Assembly: GCF_963668165.1 (NCBI RefSeq)
Contig: NZ_OY764211.1
Span: forward strand, 620,001 to 684,000
DNA length: 64,000 nt
Direction: 5' to 3'
Origin: Marispirochaeta sp.
GTDB taxonomy: Bacteria > Spirochaetota > Spirochaetia > JC444 > Marispirochaetaceae
Of this stretch, positions 54,592 to 63,940 are shown in pieces. The position numbers and the translations under genes are program-made. How positions within the stretch are numbered: the stretch's first letter is position 1; each line of letters starts with the position of its first letter. The notes under the pieces are model-generated. The model was not told the origin of the DNA and ran no database searches. It was given only the letters and a program-made list of their open reading frames with translations.

Positions 54592-54682
54592 TTTGTAATA
54601 TACTCACCTTTATTCCGCATACCACTCATTTCTGTGAAAATGGATATGAAATCACGAAGATGTTTCCACAGTTTTACTGTGT

Positions 54683-56209
54683 ATGTCTGACTACACTTTT
54701 AATAATAGCCGTAATGATGGAGAAAATCCTGATGATTATCTTAAACATTTCGGTCTTAACAGTCTGTTTCCCTATCAGCGTTCCATTATAGAGGAGATAT
54801 GTGTCGCCTGCGGTGCCACAATTGCAGGAACAGACGGCGAAGCGCCCTCCCGCGGACTTATTTTGCTGCCCACTGGAGCCGGTAAAAGTATCTGCTATAT
54901 GCTGCCTGCTCTTATTATTCCAGGCTACAGCCTGATTATTTACCCCCTGAACGCCCTTATCAGTGATCAGCTTGGGCGGTTTAAAAGCGCAGGGATTTCT
55001 GCACTCTCGCTTGCCGGCGGAACAGGTAAGAGAGAGAAAACAGAGGCTGTTGCATCCGCATCCGCCGGTTCTGTCCGCGTACTTCTGGCAAATCCGGAAA
55101 GCCTTGCAAACCCGGATATTCAGCAGACTTTAACACGATATCCACCCCGTCATGTTGTCTTTGACGAGGCTCATACCAGCGCGGAATGGGGTCTCACCTT
55201 TCGCCCCTCGTACCTGCGGGTGTGTGAATTTATCCGCGAACTTGACCCAGTCAGAACCAGCGCCTTTACCGCTACAGCCTCGCCGGAACTGCTGCCCAGA
55301 ATGGCAGACCTGATCTTCGGTAACAAGGCCTACAGTCTCTACTCCAAATCCCCGGCAAAAGAGAACATCTCGTTCAGTGCCATACCCAGTATTTGTCCGG
55401 AGGCAGATATTCTCAGACTGGTTAATTCCACCCTTGAGTCCCCCATGATCATCTTTTGCCGCAGACGCAGTGACGCAGAGAACACAGCCCGGTTGCTTTC
55501 CTGCCGCCTGGATGAATCCGGCAGCGGCAGGATACGTTTTTATCATGCGGGCCTGTCCAAGGATGAGAAACAAAAGGTGGAAAGCTGGTTCATGGGAGGA
55601 GGAGACCTTATACTCTGCGCCACCTGCGCCTTTGGTTTGGGGGTGGATTGTCCCGGAGTCCGCAGCGTGGTGCATCTTGGCCCGCCCTCTTCGGTTGAGG
55701 CCTATGTACAGGAGACCGGCCGGGCCGGGCGGGACGGTAAATACTGTCGGGCCATACTGCTCTTCAGCCCCGAAGATTTGTATATATCCAGAGATGCTGT
55801 TTCTGAAAAACGCAGCCAGGACCTGCTTTCTTCCCTGCTTTGCAATACCCGCTGTCGCAGGGCATCCCTTATGTCCCTCTTTGCACCTGACGAGCACCAT
55901 ATACCCTGCGGTATCTGCGACGTATGCACCGGGACTATACAGTCCATGCCCCAGGGGTTTCCGGCTATTATGGGCATGATAGACAGATATAGAGGAATGC
56001 TGCGGCTGAAGGATGCCGCCGAAATTTTAAAAGGTTATTACCGCAGCTCGCTTTCTGACACAGGCACCAGGAGCCGGTTTTTCGGAATTCTCAAGGATTG
56101 GGATTACAACTGGTGCCAGGAAGCTGTTGCAAAGCTTCTTCTGTCAGGTTCCCTGTACCGGACGAGATTTTCCCGCCGTTTATCGCCTAAGGTCCCCTGG
56201 CGGGATTAA
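54683..56209 (+). CDS. RecQ-like DEAD/DEAH helicase
   Basis: A 508-residue superfamily 2 helicase of the RecQ group. Motifs: LLPTGAGKSICYMLPAL (I), VVFDEAHTSAEWG (II), FTATASPEL (III), IIFCRRRSDA (IV), ATCAFGLGVDCPGVRSVVHLG (V) and QETGRAGRDG (VI). A RecQ zinc-binding region follows (CRRASLM, CGICDVC) and a short winged-helix-like tail; there is no HRDC domain. Motif II has DEAH where RecQ proteins commonly have DEAH, so ATPase function is likely. No SD is evident before the ATG. It is divergent from lrp. Confidence 0.88.
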   Translation: MSDYTFNNSRNDGENPDDYLKHFGLNSLFPYQRSIIEEICVACGATIAGTDGEAPSRGLILLPTGAGKSICYMLPALIIPGYSLIIYPLNALISDQLGRFKSAGISALSLAGGTGKREKTEAVASASAGSVRVLLANPESLANPDIQQTLTRYPPRHVVFDEAHTSAEWGLTFRPSYLRVCEFIRELDPVRTSAFTATASPELLPRMADLIFGNKAYSLYSKSPAKENISFSAIPSICPEADILRLVNSTLESPMIIFCRRRSDAENTARLLSCRLDESGSGRIRFYHAGLSKDEKQKVESWFMGGGDLILCATCAFGLGVDCPGVRSVVHLGPPSSVEAYVQETGRAGRDGKYCRAILLFSPEDLYISRDAVSEKRSQDLLSSLLCNTRCRRASLMSLFAPDEHHIPCGICDVCTGTIQSMPQGFPAIMGMIDRYRGMLRLKDAAEILKGYYRSSLSDTGTRSRFFGILKDWDYNWCQEAVAKLLLSGSLYRTRFSRRLSPKVPWRD

Positions 56210-56263
56210 TTTGCACAGATACACAGTTGAGCAGCCTCGGCTTCTCTGCTACTCTCATTGCCA

Positions 56264-57026
56264 ATGAAAGCAATTATCATGGGTTCAGGGACCTCACATG
56301 GGGTCCCCTGTTGTAGGCTGTTCCTGCAGGGTGTGCCGATCACGGAATCCAAAGGATACACGCAGCAGAGCATCCCTGCTTGTAAAGAAGCGGAACCTGA
56401 GCATATTGATCGATACCAGTACAGAGTTCCGCCTGCAGGCAATACGCGAAGGTATTACCCATCTTGACGCTGTCTTTTATACCCATTCTCATGCCGACCA
56501 TCTTCATGGACTGGACGATATCCGTCCCTTGACAAAAGATCATCCCATGCCTGTTTATGCCGGAGAGACAACCATGTCGGATATAAAAAAACGCTTCGAT
56601 TATATCTTTTCTACCAAACCGGGACATAAAGGCGGAGGACGTCCGAAAATAGAACTTTTGCCAATGCCTTCCGAGGGAGTTACTATCCAGGGTCTTTCGA
56701 TTGTACCGGTTCCGGTGTTTCACGGCGACATGCGGATTTACGGCTATCGTCTTGGTGACCTTGCCTATATAACCGATTGTTCCCGCATTCCTGAGGAATC
56801 GTATAATGTGCTGAAAGGAGTAAATAAGCTGATAATAGGTGCCCTGCGCAAACGGCCTCATCCGACCCACTTCTCAATAGACGAAGCTATAGCGGAGGCA
56901 AAGAAAACAGGCGCTGAATACACATGGCTTACCCATTTATGCCACGATCACAGTCACGATGAACTTCTTGAAATGCTGCCGAACAAAATAGAGCCCGCGT
57001 ATGACGGGCTCTGTATCTCTGTTTAG
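56264..57026 (+). CDS. PhnP-like MBL-fold metallo-hydrolase with an apparent +1 frameshift near the start
   Basis: The expected N-terminal strand and loop, MKAIIMGSGTSHGVP, is encoded from ATG 56264, but the rest of the protein (VVGCSCRVCRSRNPKD...) is in the next frame. Removing one C from the CCCC run at 56305-56308 joins them into the standard family sequence GTSHGVPVVGCSC. Downstream parts are intact: THSHADHLHGLDD for metal binding, VFHGDMRIYGYRLGDLAYITDCS, HPTHFSIDEA and WLTHLCHDHSHDEL. A shorter protein of 242 residues could start at ATG 56298 but would lack the first strand. Cause may be a sequencing error, a real mutation or frameshifting. Follows the helicase gene by 54 bases. Confidence 0.8.
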
Positions 57027-57035
57027 TCTGGAGTT

Positions 57036-57047
57036 TGGTACGTACCA
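57036..57047. repeat. 12-bp perfect palindrome between convergent genes
   Basis: tggtacgtacca lies 10 bases after the MBL stop in the 107-bp gap before the rpmB stop. It has no T-run, so it is not an obvious terminator. A 7-bp hairpin (gagcccg / cgggctc, 56991-57011) lies at the end of the MBL coding region. Confidence 0.4.
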
Positions 57048-57133
57048 TGAAAGCCTTTAACAGCTGTAGTACGGTTCGGTCAGGAAAACCCCGGCGTGTC
57101 GCCCCGCGTCATGCTAAGGGCGACTGTAACCGA

Positions 57134-57322
57134 TTAAGCCTTGACTACCTTACCAGAACGCAGGCAACTGGTACAAACCCTCAGGGTTTTCTTACCTGTC
57201 CCGACAAGGGCCTTTACCTTGACGATATTCGGCTTCCATACGCGGCGGGTTTTGTTGTGCGCATGGCTAACATTGTTGCCCGCAACAGTTCCTTTTCCGC
57301 AGATATCACATCTTCGGGCCAT
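57134..57322 (-). CDS. rpmB: 50S ribosomal protein bL28
   Basis: A 62-residue bL28: [31 protein letters not shown] start, WKPNIVKVK, and the second cysteine pair [10 protein letters not shown], so a zinc-binding (CxxC...CxxC) form. ATG 57322 has gaggtgg upstream and matches the family N-terminus; upstream in-frame starts would only add non-homologous sequence. A promoter lies at 57360-57388, just after the nrdJ stop. Confidence 0.95.
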   Translation of the reverse strand: MARRCDICGKGTVAGNNVSHAHNKTRRVWKPNIVKVKALVGTGKKTLRVCTSCLRSGKVVKA

Positions 57323-57359
57323 TGTCTCCACCTCAAAATAGTTAAAAATAATGCAATGC

Positions 57360-57388
57360 AATCTACCAGAATCGCGATTTTTTGTAAA
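57360..57388 (-). promoter_or_regulatory. Putative rpmB promoter
   Basis: On the minus strand: TTTACA (57388-57383), 17-base spacer, TAGATT (57365-57360), 38 bases before the rpmB ATG and immediately downstream of the nrdJ stop codon. Confidence 0.55.
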
Positions 57389-57392
57389 GTAC

Positions 57393-60300
57393 TCAGCTGC
57401 AGCCGGTTGTCCCGCCACAGGTTTCGCACTTCAGACAGGTCCCGTTCCTCACAAGGGTAAAATGTCCGCAGGAGGGACATGGGTCTCCCTCATAGCCGCG
57501 GAAACGTGCTTCCTGTGCAGATATGCCTGCCGCATCTTCTGCGGTTTTGTGTTCACCATTGTTATCATGACTGCCGCTCCCGGTCGTTTCGGTGGAATCA
57601 AGATCCTCCGGCTTTACCTGCGCCAGGTCTGTTCTGTGCAGATAGGTTAATGCCAGATCCCGGAAAATAAAATCCAGTACAGAAGTTGCCATCTTTATAT
57701 TCTGGTGCCCCTGGACAATCCCGTTCGGTTCAAAGCGGGTAAAGGTAAAGGCGTCCACATACTCTTTTAAAGGGACCCCGTACTGCAGGCCCAGGGAAAC
57801 GGCAATGGCAAAGCTGTTCAGCAGGGAGCGGAAAGCAGCCCCCTCTTTGTGCATATCGAGGAAAATCTCTCCCAGGCTGCCGTCTCTGTAGTCTCCGGTG
57901 CGCAGGAAAAGGCTGTGTCCGCCGATCTTGGCCTTCTGGGTATATCCGTCTCTTCTGTTGGGCAGCAGTTGGCGGCCCCGGGAGGAAACACTTTGGGCCG
58001 GAGCCTCTTGCGTCTTTTCGGTTCCCTTCTCCCGGCTTAAACGCAGAATGGCATCCGCCACCATGTCGGCACCGGGACTCAAGGATGAAAGGGGCTGACT
58101 CAGTTTTGATCCGTCCCGGTAAAGAGCAATGGATTTAAGCATTCGCTGCCATGCCATGTAATGGGCGCCTTTTACGTCTTCGATTGTGGCACCTGCCGGC
58201 ATATTGATGGTTTTGGATATGGCACCGGATATAAAGGGCTGAACAGCAGCCATCATCTCGATATGGGCCTGCCAGGGGATACTTCTGCGCCCCCGGCGTC
58301 CTCCGGGGGAGGCGGTATCGAAGACCGCAAGGTCAGCAGTATCAAGATGAGGAGCTCCTTCCAGGGTCATGGTACCACAGGCGTAATCTTCGGCGGAGTC
58401 TATCTCCTCCTGGGAAAACCCCAGGTGCGCCAGCAAATTAAAACCAGGCAGAGTATACGTGGCTGCGGGGATATTCAGAACCTGCTGATAAAACTCTTCG
58501 CCCAGTACGTATGGTTGAAAACACCCGGTCAGGGAGACCGAAGATGCAAGGGCTGCATCGATACGGTCCAAATCCTCAGGGCGAAATCCTTTATCTTCCA
58601 GGGCAGCTCTGCTGATCCCCGGGGCGCCTTCAAGGCTGCCATGACCCAGGCAGTAGGCAATGATCTCACGCTGCTGTGCTGCATCGAAACCCAGTTCCGC
58701 CAGGGCCGGCTGTATGGACTGGTTTATAATTTTGAAGTAGCCTCCACCTGCCAGCTTTTTAAACTTGACCAGGGCAAAATCCGGTTCTATGCCGGTTGTA
58801 TCGCAGTCCATCAGGAGACCGATTGTGCCTGTCGGGGCAATAGCCGAAACCTGAGCGTTCCGGTATCCATGGGCTTCTCCCAGCTCCAGGGCCCGGTCCC
58901 AGGCAGAAACAGCGGCATCCCTGAGATCGGCAGGACATTTGCTGTCATCGATACCGGCAGGATACACCGAGAGACTTTCGTAATCGTCCCTGGGGCTGTT
59001 AAAAGCTGCCCGGCGGTGGTTCCGTATTACCCTGAGCATGGCTTCCCTGTTCTCCTGAAAACGGGGAAAGGGCCCGGCCTGGGCCGCCATTTTCGCGGAA
59101 AAAGCATAGGCTTCTCCAGAGAGCAGGGCTGAGATTGCTCCGGCAATGGAGCGGCCTTCGTCGCTGTCATAGGCTTTTCCCATTACCATCAGCAGGGTCC
59201 CGAGGTTCGCGTATCCAAGGCCCAGGGTACGGTATTCATAACTCAAGCGGGCTACTTCTTCCGAAGGAAACTGGGCCATGTAGACGGATATCTCAAGTAT
59301 CATTGTCCACAAACGAACAGCGTGACGGAACTCCTCTACCATGAAGGTTCCGGAATCAGGATCATAGAAGCGCATCAGATTCAGCGAGGCCAGATTACAG
59401 GCGGTATTATCCAGGAACATATACTCGCTGCAAGGGTTGGATCCGCGGATTTCTCCTCCTGCCGGACATGTATGCCATTCATTTATGGTTGAATGAAATT
59501 GCAGTCCAGGGTCGGCACATTTCCAGGCAGCCCTGGCGATCTTATCCCAAAGATCCCGGGCCCGGATAATCTTTACCGGATGTCCGTCGGTCCGTGCGGT
59601 CAAGGCATATTCCCTGTCCTCAAGAACAGCTTCCATGAACTCCTGCGTAATCCTGACGGAATTGTTGGAAGACTGGCCGCTCACAGTGGTATACGCCTCT
59701 CCCTGCCAGTCGGTATCGAAGATTTCAAAGTCCGGCAGTTCTCCTTCTTCCTCGGCCATGCGTATAAGAGGATAGATAAAGGGCTGGGGAATCTCATCCG
59801 CCAGGGCCGCCTTGATGGCTGATTTCAGCTCAGGATTCTGGTTCGGGTCGGTTCTGGCATTCTCGTCACCTGAGAAATCACGGACAGCCTGCAGCAGAGC
59901 CGCTGCGTGAGAGGAAATCTTTTTGCTGCCGGCGGTCATGCAGGCGACTTTGTACTCCTCCTTCATTTTCCAGTCGATGAATTTTTCTATGTCCGGGTGG
60001 TCCGAGTCCAGTATAACCATTTTGGCCGCCCGGCGGGTTGTGCCTCCGCTTTTTATGGCCGACGCAGAGCGGTCTGCTATTTTCAGAAAAGACAACAGCC
60101 CGGAGGATATCCCTCCACCGCTTAAAGGCTCACCTTCGGCCCGGATTTTGGAAAAGTTTGATCCCGTACCCGAACCGTATTTGAAAAGCCGTGCCTCCCG
60201 GGTAACCAGGTCAAGAATACCCTCATCGCTGACAAGGTTGTCTTCCACGTCCATGATGAAACAGGCGTGGGGTTGGGGCCGTTTGTAGGCGCTTGATGAC

Positions 60301-60773
60301 TTTTTCAGTTTTCCGGATTCTGGATCAATATAATAATGCCCCTGGGGCGGCCCTTCAATTCCATAGGCATCGTACAAACCGGTATTGAACCACTGAGGAG
60401 AGTTGGGAGCCCCCATTTGGCGGGCCAGCATGTAGCGTACTTCATCATAAAAAACCTGAGCATCCTCGGGAGCATCAAAGTAGCCTGCTTTTTCTCCCCA
60501 GCTTCGCCAGGCCTGGGCCAGGCGGTGAAAAACCTGACGGGCGTCGGTTTCCCCCCCGGCAGCACCGGAATCATCGGGAAGACCGGCTTTGCGAAAATAT
60601 TTCTGGGCCATAATGTCCGTGGCAATCTGGGACCAGCCTGCAGGAACAATAACGTCTTTCTGCTGAAAAATCAGACCCCCGTCAGGATTCCGTATCTCGG
60701 ATTCCCGGGCAATCCACTCTATTCCCTCGTAGGGATCACCGGATTTTCCGGTAAACAATCTTGTTATCTTCAT
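57393..60773 (-). CDS. nrdJ: Vitamin B12-dependent (class II) ribonucleotide reductase
   Basis: A 1,126-residue adenosylcobalamin-dependent reductase making dNTPs without oxygen. Signature blocks are [59 protein letters not shown] and [22 protein letters not shown]-terminal TSCPD domain (about residues 950-1060: [30 protein letters not shown]) and a final zinc-ribbon/Cys tail ([28 protein letters not shown]) follow; the last cysteines serve as the shuttle reductant. The promoter carries two NrdR-like boxes. No nrdA/B or nrdD is in the window. Confidence 0.95.
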   Translation of the reverse strand: MKITRLFTGKSGDPYEGIEWIARESEIRNPDGGLIFQQKDVIVPAGWSQIATDIMAQKYFRKAGLPDDSGAAGGETDARQVFHRLAQAWRSWGEKAGYFDAPEDAQVFYDEVRYMLARQMGAPNSPQWFNTGLYDAYGIEGPPQGHYYIDPESGKLKKSSSAYKRPQPHACFIMDVEDNLVSDEGILDLVTREARLFKYGSGTGSNFSKIRAEGEPLSGGGISSGLLSFLKIADRSASAIKSGGTTRRAAKMVILDSDHPDIEKFIDWKMKEEYKVACMTAGSKKISSHAAALLQAVRDFSGDENARTDPNQNPELKSAIKAALADEIPQPFIYPLIRMAEEEGELPDFEIFDTDWQGEAYTTVSGQSSNNSVRITQEFMEAVLEDREYALTARTDGHPVKIIRARDLWDKIARAAWKCADPGLQFHSTINEWHTCPAGGEIRGSNPCSEYMFLDNTACNLASLNLMRFYDPDSGTFMVEEFRHAVRLWTMILEISVYMAQFPSEEVARLSYEYRTLGLGYANLGTLLMVMGKAYDSDEGRSIAGAISALLSGEAYAFSAKMAAQAGPFPRFQENREAMLRVIRNHRRAAFNSPRDDYESLSVYPAGIDDSKCPADLRDAAVSAWDRALELGEAHGYRNAQVSAIAPTGTIGLLMDCDTTGIEPDFALVKFKKLAGGGYFKIINQSIQPALAELGFDAAQQREIIAYCLGHGSLEGAPGISRAALEDKGFRPEDLDRIDAALASSVSLTGCFQPYVLGEEFYQQVLNIPAATYTLPGFNLLAHLGFSQEEIDSAEDYACGTMTLEGAPHLDTADLAVFDTASPGGRRGRRSIPWQAHIEMMAAVQPFISGAISKTINMPAGATIEDVKGAHYMAWQRMLKSIALYRDGSKLSQPLSSLSPGADMVADAILRLSREKGTEKTQEAPAQSVSSRGRQLLPNRRDGYTQKAKIGGHSLFLRTGDYRDGSLGEIFLDMHKEGAAFRSLLNSFAIAVSLGLQYGVPLKEYVDAFTFTRFEPNGIVQGHQNIKMATSVLDFIFRDLALTYLHRTDLAQVKPEDLDSTETTGSGSHDNNGEHKTAEDAAGISAQEARFRGYEGDPCPSCGHFTLVRNGTCLKCETCGGTTGCS

Positions 60774-60843
60774 TTCCCCTCCGCAACTTTGTTTTCAAGG
60801 AACACAAGTTACGCAAAAAAATGATCCGAGACAAGGGTTTTGA

Positions 60844-60859
60844 GCGCTATATATGGTGC
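60844..60859 (-). promoter_or_regulatory. NrdR-like box 1 over the nrdJ promoter
   Basis: gcgctatatatggtgc (plus strand) matches 12 of 16 positions of the NrdR consensus acactatatatagtgt, including the whole ctatatat core. It covers the proposed -10 TATATA of nrdJ. Confidence 0.6.
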
Positions 60860-60876
60860 ATTTTTAAAAAAACTAA
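60848..60876 (-). promoter_or_regulatory. Putative nrdJ promoter
   Basis: On the minus strand: TTAGTT (60876-60871), 17-base spacer, TATATA (60853-60848). An alternative pair, TTGTCT (60834-60829) and TAACTT (60811-60806), lies closer to the gene. The first overlaps both NrdR-like boxes and is preferred. Confidence 0.45.
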
Positions 60877-60891
60877 CACCACATAAAGGGT
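60876..60891 (-). promoter_or_regulatory. NrdR-like box 2 upstream of nrdJ
   Basis: acaccacataaagggt (plus strand) matches about 11-12 of 16 positions of the NrdR consensus. It begins 16 bases after box 1, i.e. 32 bp centre to centre or three helical turns, the spacing usual for NrdR box pairs. It abuts the stop codon of the upstream lipoprotein gene. Confidence 0.45.
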
Positions 60892-62544
60892 TTAATAGAG
60901 ATATTTCAAATCTTCCAGATCTCCGCCCCTCAATCCCCAGGCAGAAAAAACATACTCTTCCAAAAAAGCCGCGGAATCTTGAAAATGGTTGGGATAGCCG
61001 GCGGTTAATTCTTTCACAAGTTCGGCGGATACTGGATACAGTCGAGCCATTCTCGGAAGGGTATGACCGACAAAATATCCGTTTGCCCGGGAAACCGGCT
61101 GCTGCAGCAGATATGCCTGCAGTTCATTCTGAACCAGGTACGTGTCATCAGGATCATACCCCCGCCAGCGTAAAAACTCTTTCCAGAAAGCCTTCTCCAG
61201 ATCGGAAAAGCTATCCCACAGCTGCTTAGTGTGGTCCCGGTATCCCTGGTCAGTAAAAAAGAGACCGTGAAATCCTTCGTGGGTCAGAAAAAGATGACGC
61301 AGATAGTCTATAGACTCTCTGCTGATTGAGATAACAGCGCCATTAAAGTGATCATACCCGTTGTTCCCGTTTCTGGAGAGAATACCCTCGGACAGGAGAA
61401 TCCCTTTCAGTTCATGTTCCTCGGGATTAAGAACAAAACCGGTATCTGCTGCCTGGGTAAAGAATCTCGCCAGGTCCTCTGCCCGGTAATCGTGCGCGTT
61501 CCAGCCGTGAAGATTCTCCAGTTCCTGATTCGTCAGCAGTCTGCCCTGGTATCCATCTTTTTCGACAAAAAACGCGATTCTTTTTAAAAAGGCAGACTGG
61601 GTTGTATAATTACGAAAATCAAAAATAAGGACCTCAGGTACCACACTCCATCTAAAAAGTTCATACTCCGGTTTGCGCCAGTTTTCCTGTGGATAACGTA
61701 AAATAGAAGCGAAATCCATGGATAAAGGACTTCGATCTTCGGGGATTTGGTGCAAACCGAAAGTCTCAACCGAAATATTCGAACCCCGAAGAGCTATACT
61801 GCTGGGAATAAAACCTAAGGACGAGGCATAAAGATCTACCTGACTGTAGTTTTCGGGCCGCACAAGCTCCAGCTCCCGAAGCTGCCCCCCCTGACCTTTA
61901 AAATGCAGCCGTAAAGGACCGGGACCTTCAGCACGCATTCCAATGCTCAATTTACCTGTCTGCCGTAAACCCTCAAGCCTGGTGTTTACAACAAGCTCGG
62001 TTAATTCACTTTCGGTATCGGATAAAATATCGATCCCGTGACCGATAAGTGCCGGGTTCGCGGTAAAATCAGCCCCGGTAAAATAATCCTCTACCCCGCT
62101 TCCGCTGATTTTCAAGGAACCCTGGGGTTCGTCGGTTTCCAGTTGAAAGCCCTCGAAAACGGCGTTCCTGCCAAGGGGGTACCGGAACTCCACCTCCCGG
62201 CCTGTGACCCGCGGCAAATCAGCAAACAGATACTCTCCATCAATTTTTAAGCGCAGGACCAGCGGACAATCGGAAGAGTAGACAATAAAAAAAGAACGTC
62301 CCGGATCTCTTATTTCGAGGCCTTTTTTTAAACTGTAAAAGGGAGTCGAAAGCTTACCATTCAAGGGGATCAGATCATTGTCATTCTCCGATTGCTCCCC
62401 GGGTTCAGCGATAAGCTCTCTTTTCAGGCCTGAATACTCAATAAAATAAAAGTCCTCTACCGTATGGTGCACACACCCGGTAAAGAAACTCACCAGAACA
62501 AGGGCAAATAAGAAAATAAACCATGAACACGACTTACGGATCAT
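60892..62544 (-). CDS. Putative lipoprotein with HExxH metallopeptidase-like motif
   Basis: A 550-residue lipoprotein: signal peptide with lipobox FTGC (Cys at about 24). The N-terminal two-thirds is beta-rich with no family I recognise. Near residue 420 it has LTHEGFHGLFF, i.e. an HExxH zinc motif, followed about 50 residues later by QNELQAYLLQQP with a Glu that could be the third ligand as in gluzincins. This suggests a surface zinc peptidase, but it is not confirmed. Its ATG overlaps the upstream gene's stop (TAATG), so the two are coupled. The stop lies next to the nrdJ promoter. Confidence 0.72.
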   Translation of the reverse strand: MIRKSCSWFIFLFALVLVSFFTGCVHHTVEDFYFIEYSGLKRELIAEPGEQSENDNDLIPLNGKLSTPFYSLKKGLEIRDPGRSFFIVYSSDCPLVLRLKIDGEYLFADLPRVTGREVEFRYPLGRNAVFEGFQLETDEPQGSLKISGSGVEDYFTGADFTANPALIGHGIDILSDTESELTELVVNTRLEGLRQTGKLSIGMRAEGPGPLRLHFKGQGGQLRELELVRPENYSQVDLYASSLGFIPSSIALRGSNISVETFGLHQIPEDRSPLSMDFASILRYPQENWRKPEYELFRWSVVPEVLIFDFRNYTTQSAFLKRIAFFVEKDGYQGRLLTNQELENLHGWNAHDYRAEDLARFFTQAADTGFVLNPEEHELKGILLSEGILSRNGNNGYDHFNGAVISISRESIDYLRHLFLTHEGFHGLFFTDQGYRDHTKQLWDSFSDLEKAFWKEFLRWRGYDPDDTYLVQNELQAYLLQQPVSRANGYFVGHTLPRMARLYPVSAELVKELTAGYPNHFQDSAAFLEEYVFSAWGLRGGDLEDLKYLY

Positions 62545-63317
62545 TACGACATCATTGGTAAGATACTTCGTAGAAGGAGCTCCGCCAACTCCTGTTTACG
62601 TGAGGGGGGAAATTCGTCGCTTTCATGAACAATACTGTAAAAACGGCCGCGAAAATTTTCCGGCAGATCCGGTAATTCCAGTACCCGCTGGTACAGGTCC
62701 CTTCCGGAAGGTTCGAAACGCCTGTTCAGCACGAACATTGTGGATGAAAGGTTCTTTAAAAAGCCTGCCAGGGAAATAAGATAGAACAACGAATCATTCC
62801 GGATTACCGCCGACTGCAGGTCAGACAGATAGTGTTCCGCAGCGGCGAAACTACTCTCTTCCAGCGCCTTCCAGAACTCCTCCGGCAGGTCTTTCAGTTT
62901 TTTCCGCGTATTCTGGATCCATTCGGTTTTGGAGTGGAGTACACGGTAGTTAGAAAGACGGTAAAAAATGTATGTGCCGGACTGCCGGAAAATCCAGAGC
63001 CGTTCGTCCGCATGTTTGAGATCTGAGTCAATACGATTAATATCCTTGTATTCAATCCGTACAGGAATTGAATCAATGATGAACCTGTCTTTGGTGGCCA
63101 CGTTTGAGGATTCAAAAGCCCCGACATCAGAGAAGGTCTGAATTCGCTGGTTCAGGTCAGGAATGTTCCCACGATACAAAACGTCAAAACTCATAAAAAA
63201 ATAGGGGTCTGTGGGATCCATTTCGGCAAACTCCGCGAGGGTAATCGTATCAACCCCCTCCCAGGCTGCAAGCCGGCCGCTCAAATCGCGGGCAATTTTT
63301 TCTACTCGTCGTTTCAT
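62544..63317 (-). CDS. Hypothetical protein, possible nucleotidyltransferase-like
   Basis: A 257-residue soluble protein of unknown family. The N-terminal half (about residues 1-110) alternates strands and helices and has acidic residues in SFDVLYRG and VRIEYKD that could sit where a minimal nucleotidyltransferase has its carboxylates; the C-terminal half is helical (SLAGFLKNLSSTMFVLNRRF), like the substrate domains of such enzymes. The canonical GS...DxD motif is not clear, so this is only a suggestion. ATG 63317 is used; GTG 63323 is two codons upstream. Coupled to the lipoprotein gene. Confidence 0.7.
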   Translation of the reverse strand: MKRRVEKIARDLSGRLAAWEGVDTITLAEFAEMDPTDPYFFMSFDVLYRGNIPDLNQRIQTFSDVGAFESSNVATKDRFIIDSIPVRIEYKDINRIDSDLKHADERLWIFRQSGTYIFYRLSNYRVLHSKTEWIQNTRKKLKDLPEEFWKALEESSFAAAEHYLSDLQSAVIRNDSLFYLISLAGFLKNLSSTMFVLNRRFEPSGRDLYQRVLELPDLPENFRGRFYSIVHESDEFPPSRKQELAELLLRSILPMMS

Positions 63318-63376
63318 AGCCACATACTATCACAACTGGCTTTACCCTTGAAAGATGGTATGTCACAATCAAGCCG

Positions 63377-63940
63377 ATGAAGCAGCTTACAAGTACGATA
63401 ATAGCTCTTATACCTCCCGGATCCATGCTTGCCTCCATTCAGAGGTACCAGGACAGCATTTTCAGAAAGATGAAAAATCCTTCCGCTATCGGAATCCTGC
63501 CTGTGCTTCCCATCTGCGGCTGCAGCCGCTGTGTAGATCCTCCGGAAGAGCTGCGCCTGGACGAAGCTTTAAACTTTAGCCATCCACGTGTACACAAGGG
63601 AAACTGGTATCTTCCTCTGATAAACACGGAGGCTGTACGTTCCTTACAGAAGAAGTTCTCCCCGGCGCACCGTCTGCGGGAGGATCATGAAAACCTGCTG
63701 TTTCCTGTTTTTCCTGGAATTTTCCTCTGCCGCGAGGGAGCCGCAAACCTGCCTTCCGAGGATTTTCCTGAACAGGACCGTCTCCGTTCCGCTTCATTCA
63801 GCGTTGCATTGATTGAATACCGTTGTACCGGGCCCAGAGATAAATGGTGGGAAAGTATAGAAGAAACTGTTCATTGGGAACATACGGTAAGAAAACCCGC
63901 TGCAAATACATCGCATCCTGCACTCCGGAGCATGCAATGA
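63377..63940 (+). CDS. Hypothetical protein with CGCSRC motif, 187 residues
   Basis: No family recognised. A mixed alpha/beta protein without signal peptide; a cysteine group CGCSRC lies near residue 48 and further Cys at about 119 and 151. It is divergent from the minus-strand pair and its stop overlaps the xseA start (ATGA), so it is translationally coupled to exonuclease VII. Start choice (ATG 63377) is uncertain as no SD is seen; ATG 63425 is an in-frame alternative. Confidence 0.65.
   Translation: MKQLTSTIIALIPPGSMLASIQRYQDSIFRKMKNPSAIGILPVLPICGCSRCVDPPEELRLDEALNFSHPRVHKGNWYLPLINTEAVRSLQKKFSPAHRLREDHENLLFPVFPGIFLCREGAANLPSEDFPEQDRLRSASFSVALIEYRCTGPRDKWWESIEETVHWEHTVRKPAANTSHPALRSMQ

Noticed and set aside
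56298..56320. Programmed frameshift site in the MBL hydrolase
   Set aside because: GGGGTCCCC is a homopolymer-rich site but lacks a recognisable slippery heptamer or downstream stimulatory structure; mutation or sequence error is simpler.
56991..57047. Terminator between the MBL hydrolase and rpmB genes
   Set aside because: A 7-bp hairpin and a 12-bp palindrome exist but neither is followed by a T-run.
58161..59132. Plus-strand open frame of 323 codons opposite nrdJ
   Set aside because: Fully antisense to a conserved catalytic part of nrdJ; no SD or recognisable domain.
60774..60891. Cobalamin riboswitch upstream of the B12-dependent reductase
   Set aside because: The gap is only 118 bases and lacks a B12-box; NrdR-like boxes explain the region better.
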